Positions 30,101 through 39,355 of a stretch of DNA of 64,000 nucleotides are shown piece after piece. Position numbers and translations under genes: made by a program. The notes beneath the pieces are model-generated. The model was not told where the DNA came from. It saw only the letters and a list, made by a program, of their open reading frames with translations, and ran no database searches. Origin of the DNA: a virus; the IMG/VR virus record IMGVR_UViG_3300020601_000007, positions 46,124-110,123 of that record. One strand, written 5' to 3'. Position 1 is the first letter of the stretch; each line of letters opens with the position of its first letter.

Positions 30101-33100
30101 TCTTCGCAACGACCAGACTTCCTGCGCCCTGACTCCCCCAGAATCCTGTTTTTTCCAGAGTCTCCTGATGCTCATCGTCACTGGTTGGGTTTGCCACTGC
30201 GGCTTGACCGACTTCTTTGAGGCCCCAATCATGAGCCCCCAACGAAATGTCCATTATCTCGGGCATTGAGTCGGTTGGCTCCTGCTGTGCTTCCTTTTTC
30301 TTCTGCTTTTTCCACTTCTTCCAGAAAGCAGCCGTCCCCCTTTCTCCTGTCATCATTGGTTTGAGTGTCCACAACGCATGCTCCACGTGCGAGTCACGCC
30401 ATAAGCCGACTTCCTTGGCAGGCTTGAGTTTGGTCATCCCTCCCAACTCGGTCTGGTTTTTCTTCACTGCTTTCATGAATTTTACCATCACAGCCTCCAA
30501 CATTGGGTAGGCTCGGTTGTATTCTGCGTTTGCCTGCTCCCACTGTTTCCATGCGGTTTTGTAGCGGCGTTTGTCTGGGTCTTTCTGGCTGAGCAATTCT
30601 TTGCGAACAGCATCCAGCCTGAACCTCATGCTATTCATCGCAACGGCACCAGACAGTTGCTCAAGAGACTCGCTATCGAAGTATTTGTTCCCCGTCCCCC
30701 GTGGGCCGTCCTCCCACCACCAATCAATCAGGTGCATGCTTTTGTCCCCCACCAAGAAATTCGGTGGGTTCCGGTCAGGCGTTAGGCCCATTCCCACCAC
30801 GTCGATGTAAGCCTTGACAAAGCGGTCAAAGACTGGCTGCTTGAATTTGCTAACCTTCCTGAGATATTGAATCGTCTGCTTCATTTGGAGATGTGGTTTT
30901 TCCATCCCCCGCCACAGAGAGGAACCAACCGGCAGCAGGTCAGGAAGCGGCTCGGCATCAAGGCGTTTCATGATGGTGTGGTATCGCTCAACCTTTCCAT
31001 CACCGAGCCCGTAAAGAGGGAAGCCAAACAGTTCTGAAGCACTCTTGGGCCATGGCGGGTATTTGTGGACGATGGTGTGTGTGCTGGGAAACACTGGCTT
31101 GCTCGAACCCTCCTTGCCTGCCAACCACTTTTTCATTTCTCGGTAATATTCTGGGCTTGTGTTTCGGTCCACTTTGAACACAAAGTCTGTCCCGGGGATG
31201 TTGAATACGGTTCCGAAAGCACCAGACCCAACCAAGTTCTTTTTGAGGACCGAGTTGATTGCTCGTGCTGCCAAGTCGGGCGCCTTCAGCATTTTCTTTG
31301 GTGGGTTGGCTTTGGTGTATCCAGCAGTGTGAGATTTTTCGGGAGGGTTCATTTTCACTTCTGTTTTGCCCCACTTGCGCTTCTCTGTCATACCGACCCA
31401 CGGGACGTCGGGACAGGGCGACATACGCTCGTAGCCGTTCTTTCGTGCCCACCGCCAAGGGTCATGTCCCCAAACCCACAGGGAAAGGAGGCGGCGTGAT
31501 GGCTTGGACTGCGTCTTCTGTGCACGGACAAGGGGGCCTTTGCGCTCCTCAGCATTCGGATTGTATGGGAAGGCACTCGTCCGCTTGACGAAACGGACCT
31601 GACGCTTGCACCAGTCCCAATCGGTCTCGCCCTTGAGTGGGTCATCAGATGGACCTGTCCACTTGCTCAGTGCTTTCTCGTAGTAGTCCTCAATGATACG
31701 AGGACCGGGTTTGATGTAGTCCTTCGGCCCGGTCAAACCGAGTTTGGCTCGCATTTTCAGGATGCGTCGGCCACTGACACGACCACTCTTGATGTTGTTC
31801 CAGTCTTTCGCTTGCTGCTTGGAAAGGCCAGCCTTCTTGCCCAGTGGTGAATCAAGGAAGGCTTTCAGTTCCTTGTTCTTCATGTTGATGAGGTGAACCC
31901 ACTCCTCGAACCAGTCGAAGAGGTCTTTGGGGTTTTCAAATTCATCGTCATCATCAAATGATTCCTTCGGTGAAACGAATGCGAAATAGGATTCATTCAC
32001 ATTCCAAACATTGACAGGCTTTACCGCTGGGTCGGTCCATGGCTTTTGGTATCGTCCTCCTAATCCCTCGAGCCCGAGATATTTCTCCCGGGCCTTCTGG
32101 TCCAACTTGTAGAATTCGACTTTGTCCACCTTGACCGTTGAGTCGGAGAACATCCTCACTTCACTTTCTGCAATCCCGAATGTGACGTTGGCCAGAAGGG
32201 TTCCGAACCAATTGACGTCACCAAAGGGAACGGTCCCCATGAGGAAGGCGATTCGACTGCTTGGGTGGAATTTGAACTGGCGGCTCATGGCCCCCCCGAA
32301 TTGGTCAGCCCCGTCTCGTGCGTTCGACCAATACAAGCCGACCCCGTATTTATTCCACAGTTCATTCAGAATTTCAGGAGGCTCTGATGTGAACATGGCC
32401 CGATACACCTTGACACGTTCACCACGGAACTTCTTGAGGTGTTCTTGAAAAATGTGCTCGGCAGCGTTTGCTGGAGAGACTCCAGTGTATCCCCAGCCCG
32501 CCAACAGTTCCCTGAACATTTTCTTTCGCCTTGCGATAATGTCCTTTTGCTTTTGAGTTGCTTTGGATGCATTGAAATTGGGGGGAGGCCTTCCAGCGAA
32601 TCGCCAAGCGATGTTGTCAAGGAGGCCCTTGTAATCGGCAGAAAGGATGACGTCCTTCAAGCGGAGGCCTTCCGGGGGGTTCGCCTTCGCTTCAGGCTCA
32701 ATAAAGGTGTTCTCGGTTCTCCCGAGGGAGTAGCCCAAGGAAACCGGAGATACGTCGTAAGGGACCGGTTTCGCACCACGTTCTCGGACTCGCCCAGCCG
32801 AATCAATATACGTGCCGGAGTGATTCCGAACAACCATGGTCTGCCCCAATTTGTTCGCTGATGTTTGTGCGAAATCGAACGCTTCCGCTTTTTCATAGAA
32901 ATAGCCAACGTATTGCTTGAGACTCGGTGGTGGGGGAGGTGGTGGGCTTCTGCTACGCTTTGCGGGTGGTGGGGGAGGTGGGGGTTGAGGATTCGAGATG
33001 AAAGCATCGAGAGAAAATCGACTCTCCTTCGCTTCGAGTTCTGCTACACCCTCCACCGGAACAAGTGCCTGAAGTGGCGGGGGGATGACCTTCGTTTTCG

Positions 33101-36047
33101 GTGAACGAAGGTCTGCGCGAGTTTTGGGGGATAAAGTGGAGCCTTCTGGTAGTGGGCGGTTGTCAGGGGAAGTGACAAAGGCAACGTGAGTGCCAGCATC
33201 AGTCGTGCGAATCACTTGCTGGTTCCATTCAATCAGCCTTTGACGCTTTGCTTCATAAGCCTCATTGTTGTTCTCAAAAAGCGCCTCCAGCATGTTGAAT
33301 GGCACTCCCGCTTTGCTGTTGAAAAATTCATTTTTTCGAGTGTGTCGCTCGAACTCGCTCATCTCATTTAGGGCGGGTTCAACCACAGCGAGAATTTTCG
33401 ACTCGTGCACGCGAGGATTCGTCAGAATGTTCCCCATGCTTTTGGCCATTTTGTCAAACAGTTGCTCGTATGAACCACTCTTCACCGTGACGAACTGGTC
33501 GAAGGGAATGCTCTTGGCTTCAGCGACTTGTGCTGCTCCCTCTTCGGCTTGCTTCTTTGCTTCTTCCAGCGACATGCCGCCACGGCGCATGATGCGCTGC
33601 ACCATCTCTTTCCCAGACACATCGGGCTTGAGAAAAATGGTGTAGGCCTGTGGGAAGACCTTCTTGTAGGCTTTCACCCCTTTCAGGTCTGCTGAAATCA
33701 CGTTGACGGGGTAGTTGAAATCAACCCACCTGCGCCCGTAGTAATGTCCGTTCTCTCGGAGAGCCCACTCAACGAACTGGTCGCTCTCAATCATCTGCTC
33801 GAACTCGGCCTTGCTGGTGAAAATCGCATCGACGCCGTCTTTTTCTCGTGAGCGACGGGGGCGGCTGGTGACTTTGATTGGCTCACCCGCTACCTCGAAC
33901 TTCTCAGTCATGTGTCGGATGAGTGTGCTTTTGCCAGAGCCGGTTGGACCGCTGACGATGACCAGACCGACCTTTTTCGCTTTCCGTGGGTTGATGCGAA
34001 TGGCAGCCTCCACTTTGTCAATGACGATGCGGTCATCAAAGCCCTTCAGGATTTCCCCGACTTCCTCGTAAATCGTCTGAGCGACTTCTGCACCGAAGTC
34101 ATCGACTTGATGCTCACGCTTGATGCTAACCCACAAAGAGGAAGTTGCAGGAATCAAGCGGACCGAAACATCGACCCCGTCGGGAATCATGCCAGTCAAC
34201 GCCGGGAGGGTGTCAGTGTTGAACTTGAAGTATGCAGTGGACCCACCCTGTCGCTCACGAAAGACCCCGTCGAGATTGTCCGTGAATTGCTCAAACGAGG
34301 CTCCGACCAAAGCACTGCTGATTTCTTTGGTGCCGTAATCGCCCTGCCAATTGATGAACATCATGGACGGGCGGGGGTTGGGAAGTGGCTTCTCAAGGAA
34401 TTTTTTCAGTTTCTCCACAAGCCCGCTCATGGCCCACTCCTTGTATGCTCGGCCATCACCCTTGAACTGAGTAGAATTGCGGGCTTGCTTTGCATAGTCA
34501 GTGAACATGTGCGGGTGATGCGTCACAATGTCTGCCATCTGCATGATGAGGGCGACACCGTAATATTCGCCGACTTGCGTTTGAAAGAAGTCGTCGCTGA
34601 TGTTTCGTCGCCCAACATCGGATTCCAACATCAACGAAACGATTTCCTCGAATGCATGGGGAACGTCCAGTGCGTCTGCGATGAATTCGTCCCACATGTA
34701 TTTGCCTTCACGCGAATGGTGTTCACCGTCCTTTTCACGCACCTTCCCGATGTCATGGTAAAGAGCCACCGTGTAAAGCAGGTCAAGGAAGGACCAGTTT
34801 GCAGTGATTCGCTGATTGAGATACGCTCGGGTTTTCTTGCGGAGTTCCGAATCGAAGCCGAGTGACTCCAGTTTCCACAATCTGCTGATTCCCCTGCTGT
34901 CTGGCTCGAAGTGATGACTCAGCCAATAGTAGACGTAAAGCGTGTGTGCGAACTCATCTCCACCATAGTGAACGTAGTCGTAGTCAACTCCCTGAAGGTC
35001 GGTGAGCGAATGGTGATGGTATTTGCCGGGGATGGTTGGCTTTGTCGGGTTGGGGAGCGGATTGGCTAAAGGGCCCTCGTCCCCCTTCTTGTATTTCGGA
35101 TTGACGAAGTGCTGGTAGGTGATTTTCATCAGGCCCTTGTATTTGTCATTGAACATCCGCACCATCTCAGCGGTGACCAAGTTGCAGTATTCGACAGGGC
35201 CGAGGCTATCGTCGTCCTTGTATTTCATTTCAGCCTGCTCAATCATGGCGTCAACATCGTCGATGAAATGGCCCTCGTCAATGTCGAGGTATTCATCCAC
35301 CTTCTTCTTCTTGACATCAAAGCGGAAGTAGTCGATTCGGTCTCGCATCACCGTGTAGTTGTGCTTCACGCCCGGGGCGAATGCAAGGTCTGCATAGAAT
35401 TGAATATCGTCAGCGGATGTCAGGGAGGGCTCGTCCTTTGATGGGTGCGTGTGGTAAAAGGCGACTTCATTGTCTGGTCGCTTGTTGATTTTGATTTTGG
35501 GCATGATGAGCGATGCACGACGGTGGAACACCTTTCCGTTGGAGGTGGCCCACCCGTAGGACTCACCACTGAACGAGACGAAAGACCACAATTGGTCAAG
35601 GAACTTCTTGTCATTCAACCGCTTGTAGGGGAATTCTCGGAATACCTTGTGCGGGTTATGCGTCACCATGTCGTTCATTTCTTTGGTGAAGTCGCTGGCC
35701 GAAACGGGGTTCTTGAGCACACCGTCGAAAGAGAGGTGTCCTTTCGCAATCGTGACACGGCCACTTGGATTGGAACGAACCGTTGTCACCTCATCACACA
35801 TCAACTTCACCGGGACGACCCGTGGGCTGCTGAAGGAACGTGTGTTTGTTGGGACCGTGGCCGTCCGGTCAATGAAATGACTCATCGCTTTTCGAGCCTG
35901 CGAGCGAGAGACCTTTCCGTTGAACATGACGAACCACGTGCCGTTCTCCATGTCCAAGGTCGCTTCCTTGATGTCGAGGCCACCCAACACAGACCCGCTC
36001 TTTGGGAAGCGCGTGTATTTGCGGACGACAGAGGGGGGCAAGTTCAC
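27180..36047 (-). CDS. Giant multi-enzyme modular protein (2955 aa)
   Basis: Modules, by residue. JAMM/MPN protease-like 120-310 (YHTHP at 198-202, SADD at 211-214). HD hydrolase 345-550 (LYHDIGK at 429-435). Unknown 558-680. Guanylate-kinase-like 690-870 (SGPTGSGKS, TSRPRRSREKDG). Pro-rich 1018-1042. ADP-ribosyltransferase-like 1125-1315 (VYRA; ESE at 1294-1296). Conserved LINM/SGR domain 1375-1540. Protein-kinase-like 1590-1790 (VGSGAFGTV; DRNPPNF; LIDW). NUDIX 1960-2095 (Nudix box 2006-2029). Glutaredoxin 2130-2203 (CKWC). FGDN-signature domain 2215-2325. Module 2436-2580, duplicated in the 42912-45401 gene. YHFT/ART-like 2590-2705. DUF5824-like C terminus 2795-2955. Asn-Pro linkers mark nearly every junction. 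The GTG start overlaps the upstream stop (GTGA). Probably a packaged effector polyprotein; whether it is cleaved is unknown. Confidence 0.85.
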   Translation of the reverse strand: MNLPPSVVRKYTRFPKSGSVLGGLDIKEATLDMENGTWFVMFNGKVSRSQARKAMSHFIDRTATVPTNTRSFSSPRVVPVKLMCDEVTTVRSNPSGRVTIAKGHLSFDGVLKNPVSASDFTKEMNDMVTHNPHKVFREFPYKRLNDKKFLDQLWSFVSFSGESYGWATSNGKVFHRRASLIMPKIKINKRPDNEVAFYHTHPSKDEPSLTSADDIQFYADLAFAPGVKHNYTVMRDRIDYFRFDVKKKKVDEYLDIDEGHFIDDVDAMIEQAEMKYKDDDSLGPVEYCNLVTAEMVRMFNDKYKGLMKITYQHFVNPKYKKGDEGPLANPLPNPTKPTIPGKYHHHSLTDLQGVDYDYVHYGGDEFAHTLYVYYWLSHHFEPDSRGISRLWKLESLGFDSELRKKTRAYLNQRITANWSFLDLLYTVALYHDIGKVREKDGEHHSREGKYMWDEFIADALDVPHAFEEIVSLMLESDVGRRNISDDFFQTQVGEYYGVALIMQMADIVTHHPHMFTDYAKQARNSTQFKGDGRAYKEWAMSGLVEKLKKFLEKPLPNPRPSMMFINWQGDYGTKEISSALVGASFEQFTDNLDGVFRERQGGSTAYFKFNTDTLPALTGMIPDGVDVSVRLIPATSSLWVSIKREHQVDDFGAEVAQTIYEEVGEILKGFDDRIVIDKVEAAIRINPRKAKKVGLVIVSGPTGSGKSTLIRHMTEKFEVAGEPIKVTSRPRRSREKDGVDAIFTSKAEFEQMIESDQFVEWALRENGHYYGRRWVDFNYPVNVISADLKGVKAYKKVFPQAYTIFLKPDVSGKEMVQRIMRRGGMSLEEAKKQAEEGAAQVAEAKSIPFDQFVTVKSGSYEQLFDKMAKSMGNILTNPRVHESKILAVVEPALNEMSEFERHTRKNEFFNSKAGVPFNMLEALFENNNEAYEAKRQRLIEWNQQVIRTTDAGTHVAFVTSPDNRPLPEGSTLSPKTRADLRSPKTKVIPPPLQALVPVEGVAELEAKESRFSLDAFISNPQPPPPPPPAKRSRSPPPPPPPSLKQYVGYFYEKAEAFDFAQTSANKLGQTMVVRNHSGTYIDSAGRVRERGAKPVPYDVSPVSLGYSLGRTENTFIEPEAKANPPEGLRLKDVILSADYKGLLDNIAWRFAGRPPPNFNASKATQKQKDIIARRKKMFRELLAGWGYTGVSPANAAEHIFQEHLKKFRGERVKVYRAMFTSEPPEILNELWNKYGVGLYWSNARDGADQFGGAMSRQFKFHPSSRIAFLMGTVPFGDVNWFGTLLANVTFGIAESEVRMFSDSTVKVDKVEFYKLDQKAREKYLGLEGLGGRYQKPWTDPAVKPVNVWNVNESYFAFVSPKESFDDDDEFENPKDLFDWFEEWVHLINMKNKELKAFLDSPLGKKAGLSKQQAKDWNNIKSGRVSGRRILKMRAKLGLTGPKDYIKPGPRIIEDYYEKALSKWTGPSDDPLKGETDWDWCKRQVRFVKRTSAFPYNPNAEERKGPLVRAQKTQSKPSRRLLSLWVWGHDPWRWARKNGYERMSPCPDVPWVGMTEKRKWGKTEVKMNPPEKSHTAGYTKANPPKKMLKAPDLAARAINSVLKKNLVGSGAFGTVFNIPGTDFVFKVDRNTSPEYYREMKKWLAGKEGSSKPVFPSTHTIVHKYPPWPKSASELFGFPLYGLGDGKVERYHTIMKRLDAEPLPDLLPVGSSLWRGMEKPHLQMKQTIQYLRKVSKFKQPVFDRFVKAYIDVVGMGLTPDRNPPNFLVGDKSMHLIDWWWEDGPRGTGNKYFDSESLEQLSGAVAMNSMRFRLDAVRKELLSQKDPDKRRYKTAWKQWEQANAEYNRAYPMLEAVMVKFMKAVKKNQTELGGMTKLKPAKEVGLWRDSHVEHALWTLKPMMTGERGTAAFWKKWKKQKKKEAQQEPTDSMPEIMDISLGAHDWGLKEVGQAAVANPTSDDEHQETLEKTGFWGSQGAGSLVVAKKTGRYLLPLRSQHVEQPGTWGVWGGAIDSGEVPVEAARRELTEEAGYRGPIEMVPLVVFESGTFRYHNFLAVVEDEFEPTLNWETERAQWFALDDFPQPLHFGLQYLLENSEVRPNPWFPSDASYAPGLTDQTISITQLSNPPKPVPLPLKKGITIYGAEYCKWCKEAKKLVEKKNLKHRYVDIEKVSGYQETIGPLTENYQFIPAIFVNGKFIGGFSDLKPRLEPHPEKITPAHVRSRPDTLFVFGDNDQRKGKKGQAIIRDEPNAIGFRTKKSPSRFASAYYTDDEYSENIRKMKEDLEEISARSLKFDNVYFIPGIGEGLAKLEEKAPRTYAWMKKNLPTGETFHGLSENDFKETATFVFDSAENLMSIERVKGLAGKGFHYRKGRYSYRDDPATSTHVEYAGQWLIDSEEQKLDWGDIGESSDLYESEHQTWSDVINGISFDPVAPNPPSPFLEIPAEKVGDYYAEALPRALLMKTVVRRRMGQSMEEIEGKMFPDVQYEAYKVARGDLPFFEQYRPLVAQTKEYLERVHGVGIEVVFVQEEMNEVNIERMGFRWSPIGNIYFREMGDDFGGDDPFEPGLPIKVTPFVSFDSGFMGSMANPPRPIPEFGYHFTHKNNLNSIMQKGLTADFNFLFYPDAPYQAWVMGGQIDGMFFDTGKRDRMPTREEFEEAIANMVMLKVKVDPEQFRPVPYEVGVLHEEFIIEGNIMPWNIKYLGTFEDTILQDIRSGRWTEADIEAWSETWKPIGAIPVSSRIIDGTFSPPGDKRKIKWFDEWRKSDHPKIIARLKEDDDDEGSGFDSLGSLFSNPRTPGGKKFPKRYLKGLTKLEKMIAEDEIDKGYKYDVNDPEAYKFWKSDIKATARGLKIGPSKHKEKYYRLYRKNIDEDYKPSGSSSKQKFLNRIRKETGIKKSILEKIYDKGLAAWRVGHRPGVQQHQWAAGRVYAFVVGADSSTGPGKPDNKLAVEAGVR
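28308..28742 (-). repeat. Duplicated domain, copy 1 (of 2)
   Basis: It encodes residues 2436-2580 of the giant protein. It contains YYAEALPRA, YLERVHGVGIEVVFVQ and GDDFGGDDPFEPG, which match the copy in the 829-aa protein (44367-44750) closely, including long runs of identical nucleotides around the RVHGVGIEVV codons. Confidence 0.8.
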
Positions 36048-39000
36048 TCTTCTTCACCTTCCCCTTCAAAGACCATGAACGCGTCAAATGGGCGAATGAC
36101 GCCCCGCTCTGAACGGGCGATGCTCTTCTTGCTCTTGGAGTCTTCCGTGTGTTCGGGGTTGGCAAGCACCCTGCGACGACTTTCATTACGCTTCTCATTG
36201 TCGGCTTTCGAGTCAAGGGCAAGGCGTGCAAATTGAGACGCGATGTTTTCTGCCTGCTGGTCATAGAACGTTGCATCGAACTCCTCGTCGGGGAGTTCAC
36301 CAACAGGAACGGGGAAGGATTGGAAGGAACGCTGGTCAAGGTTTGCGAGTGCTGCCACTTCGCCATCACGGGCCTTCTGCTCCTCATCCACCATGTAGTC
36401 CATCAGCAATTGATTGTGGTAGCGCACTTCTTCACGGTTTTTGTCGCTGACAACGCCACCGATGTTCGGTCCCTCTTCATCGTAAATGGCATCGTCACTA
36501 CCAAGCGCAAATCCGGGGATGTCGAGGAAGTAAGCGATTCCATCCTTGTCCTTGGGGAAACGAATTTTTTGCGGGTCGTAGTGCAATCCCCACTTCCCCT
36601 CTTCTGACTGCAATTGGTCTGCGAACTCCTGCTTCAGCGTCAACCAATCATCAGGGGCGGATGTCCGGCCACCTTGCTTGCCTGCTGGTTGCACCGGTTT
36701 GTGCCCGATAGGTGTCTCTTCAAAGACAAGGCCCGGATGTTCTGGGAGCATGAAAGGGCGTCGGCCACCACTGACCCAACGGGGTCCGGCAGCATATCCG
36801 TAGAAAGGATTCGGCATAACGGACGTTAGACCTGTTTTTGAGACAAAAAGTGGTGTCGCTGCGCTGGGAGAATCATCTGGAGAAACCATCAAAGCAGGAT
36901 TGACCATAGGGTCAGCCCTCACACCGATTTTGAATCCACCCGCTCCGTCACCTTGACGGAACGAATAGTCGGCTGAATCCTCTATGTCCTTATCGTAGCG
37001 AACACGAAGGAAGTTCGCTGGGCCGACCAGTTTGCGGACATACCGTTCGCTTTTCGTGACCGAAAGCCCCATCTGAAAACCGGTATGCCCCCGGGTTGGT
37101 TTGCGAAGAAGCGTAGGACCGGCGATGGACCGCCTGTTGGATAACTTCTGGAAATCAACCTCAACAATCACCCGAGGGTCGACAATTTGAATGTCGGGGT
37201 ATCGCTCTTCCAAACCCGGGTTGCGGACAGCGTGCTCGAATTGCCCGTATTCACCGGTCTGCTCACCTAAAACCTCCTTGAACAACTTCTTTCCTTCCTC
37301 ATGAGGGATGTTGATGGCCCGACCGACTGGAACAAAGGCCATCCCCTCGTTTGTTTTCTTGGAAACACCAATCAAAATGGAGGCGAGGCGTGGCTTCTTA
37401 TCCTGCCAGACCTTTCCCTTGTAAATGCCCATGATGACGCCGTCGATGGTGTATTTGCGCTTGACCTTGTATCGACGGTCGCCTGCGTAGACAATGAGGC
37501 CTTCATTCATTCGTTCCTGCACTTGAGAACGCCAGATGGCTTGAACTGTCGCCTCGTAATCGTCCTCAACAACAGTCGGGTCAACGCATCGAATGCGGTC
37601 TCCTTCCAAGTCTGCGGCCTTCATGATGCGCTCCTCGAAGGGCAGAGAGGAAACATCCTTTCCGTCAACAGAAAGCACATCGACGATAACTGCCTTCAGT
37701 CGGCGGAAGGTGGTAGGGTCGTGGTTGTCTGTTCCCGTTGCGAGAATTGAGCGAGACTCTTCATTACCCATCACACGTCCATTTCCATCTACTACGATGG
37801 ACTCCACAACCACCTCGATACTGTCCACATCGTTGTCCTGACAGATGCGCTCGAACTCACGGGTCAGGTAATTGTCCCACCCGATAACGCCACCTCTTGC
37901 AGTCACCATGACGCTTCGCTCGACATCCATCCCTGCTCGGCTTGCACCTTTTCGTGAATCGAGGCGCTTCCCATGAACTTTGAAGCCACCCCTTTTGTTG
38001 AATGCAAGGAGCCCGACATTACCGTCATATTTCGGTGTCACGACAAGCCGGGGGTGTTGAAGAAGTTCATTCCCGATGTCCCGGTATCGGATGCCACCGG
38101 AACCACCTGTCCAAGGCTGCTTTTTCCATGCTTGCAGTTTGACAACCAGTGGGTTCTCCTTGTCTGGGTTATCGGTAGGAATGCGGAAGCAGGGGGGTGC
38201 AGCCTCCGTCTCCTCAAAACCATCTCCGACTTCAGCGGAAATGAACCAAGCGTCAGCCATCCCTTTCAGTCGTTCAAAGTCGCGCATCACAGCGACAGGA
38301 TGGGCTTCTTGCGGGTTGAACTTCTTCACTCGGTCAAGCGCAACCGGGATTGCGCAATAACCAGTGGAATCCTCAAGAGCAGGCTTGTAGTGCATGCCGA
38401 AGAGCATTCGTGTCATCGTTTTGCCACTCATTGGGCTCTTGTCAACGAAAGGCACCCGACGAGTGATGGCTTCTTCTCGGTTGAATGCTACGTCCGGCGT
38501 TGCTTTCATGATGGCGCTGTATGTGTAATCCCAGCACTCCTGCACCGTCTCAAAGGTCATTGGTTTGGTAGCGAACCAGATGTGAAAGGTCTTGCCTGTG
38601 AACAAAACGAGCGTTGAGTGGATGAGGCTGAGTCGCTTTGCGATGTCGTAAGTCACCCGAGCAAGTTCATCAAATGGCATTTCTGCCGGATTGTCAAGGT
38701 CAATGACGCCGACCTTTGGGTGGTTCCCTGAGGGATTGGGGCGCCACCAAATGTCCCGCAGGCCTTTGTTTGACCCACCGTGCTTTCCCATTCCTGTTCC
38801 GTAACTGGTTGCGTCGATGTATTCCCGAATCTCCTTCTCAGAGTGAAGCGTGAACCGCTGGCTGGTCATAACCTGAGCGTTGCGGAACAACACCGCTTGC
38901 AGTTCGTGATGCATCGTCTTGCGAAGACGGAATGGGAGCGTCAGTTGATTGTAGCGGTAAGCCATCGCCTTCATGCTTTCATGGAGCATCTGCTCCTCAT

Positions 39001-39355
39001 TGGTGGAAGGAACGATTGGCTTCGGGTCGAAGTTATCCACTGGAACCCCGAAGGACTTGTGCTCACGAAGGAAGGCTTCGTGAAGGACGGGGCGAATCTC
39101 GTCAATGTTTTCCTTGGTGGTCTTCTTTGTGTCGATGACGTAAAGCGGTTTGCCCGTTTGCTTGTCCCGATAGTTGGCACCACGGAAAACAGTCGTCTTT
39201 GCGTCCCACGAGACCGTCCCCATTTGGAACATGGTCTGCTTGAAGAACTTGACCATGAACTCTTCAATGTCAGCACGGGAAGGCTTGAGCCCTGCTGTGG
39301 CGAATTCATTGGCGTATTTTGAGAACTGGAACAACAGTCCGTCGTATTTGCTCAC
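36044..39355 (-). CDS. LigD-like primase-polymerase/ATP-dependent DNA ligase fusion (1103 aa)
   Basis: Residues 150-360 have the archaeo-eukaryotic primase (LigD PolDom) motifs: VIDLD at 217-221, LFTGKTFHIW at 251-260 and MLFGMHYKPAL at 317-326. Residues 430-760 form an ATP-dependent ligase: motif I TPKYDGN with Lys442, motif III-like VVESIVVDG at 516-524, motif IV EGLIVY at 618-623 and motif V YKVKRKY at 629-635. The order Pol-then-Lig resembles bacterial NHEJ LigD without a phosphoesterase. About 340 residues follow, with acidic and Asn-Pro-containing segments and no recognised domain. GTG start with GTGA overlap. Probable roles are end-joining, gap filling or genome circularisation after entry. 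Confidence 0.85.
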   Translation of the reverse strand: MSKYDGLLFQFSKYANEFATAGLKPSRADIEEFMVKFFKQTMFQMGTVSWDAKTTVFRGANYRDKQTGKPLYVIDTKKTTKENIDEIRPVLHEAFLREHKSFGVPVDNFDPKPIVPSTNEEQMLHESMKAMAYRYNQLTLPFRLRKTMHHELQAVLFRNAQVMTSQRFTLHSEKEIREYIDATSYGTGMGKHGGSNKGLRDIWWRPNPSGNHPKVGVIDLDNPAEMPFDELARVTYDIAKRLSLIHSTLVLFTGKTFHIWFATKPMTFETVQECWDYTYSAIMKATPDVAFNREEAITRRVPFVDKSPMSGKTMTRMLFGMHYKPALEDSTGYCAIPVALDRVKKFNPQEAHPVAVMRDFERLKGMADAWFISAEVGDGFEETEAAPPCFRIPTDNPDKENPLVVKLQAWKKQPWTGGSGGIRYRDIGNELLQHPRLVVTPKYDGNVGLLAFNKRGGFKVHGKRLDSRKGASRAGMDVERSVMVTARGGVIGWDNYLTREFERICQDNDVDSIEVVVESIVVDGNGRVMGNEESRSILATGTDNHDPTTFRRLKAVIVDVLSVDGKDVSSLPFEERIMKAADLEGDRIRCVDPTVVEDDYEATVQAIWRSQVQERMNEGLIVYAGDRRYKVKRKYTIDGVIMGIYKGKVWQDKKPRLASILIGVSKKTNEGMAFVPVGRAINIPHEEGKKLFKEVLGEQTGEYGQFEHAVRNPGLEERYPDIQIVDPRVIVEVDFQKLSNRRSIAGPTLLRKPTRGHTGFQMGLSVTKSERYVRKLVGPANFLRVRYDKDIEDSADYSFRQGDGAGGFKIGVRADPMVNPALMVSPDDSPSAATPLFVSKTGLTSVMPNPFYGYAAGPRWVSGGRRPFMLPEHPGLVFEETPIGHKPVQPAGKQGGRTSAPDDWLTLKQEFADQLQSEEGKWGLHYDPQKIRFPKDKDGIAYFLDIPGFALGSDDAIYDEEGPNIGGVVSDKNREEVRYHNQLLMDYMVDEEQKARDGEVAALANLDQRSFQSFPVPVGELPDEEFDATFYDQQAENIASQFARLALDSKADNEKRNESRRRVLANPEHTEDSKSKKSIARSERGVIRPFDAFMVFEGEGEEE

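Noticed and set aside
33912-34865. 317-aa + strand frame
   Set aside because: It is antisense to the HD and guanylate-kinase part of the giant gene, whose frame carries clear enzyme motifs. The + frame has none.
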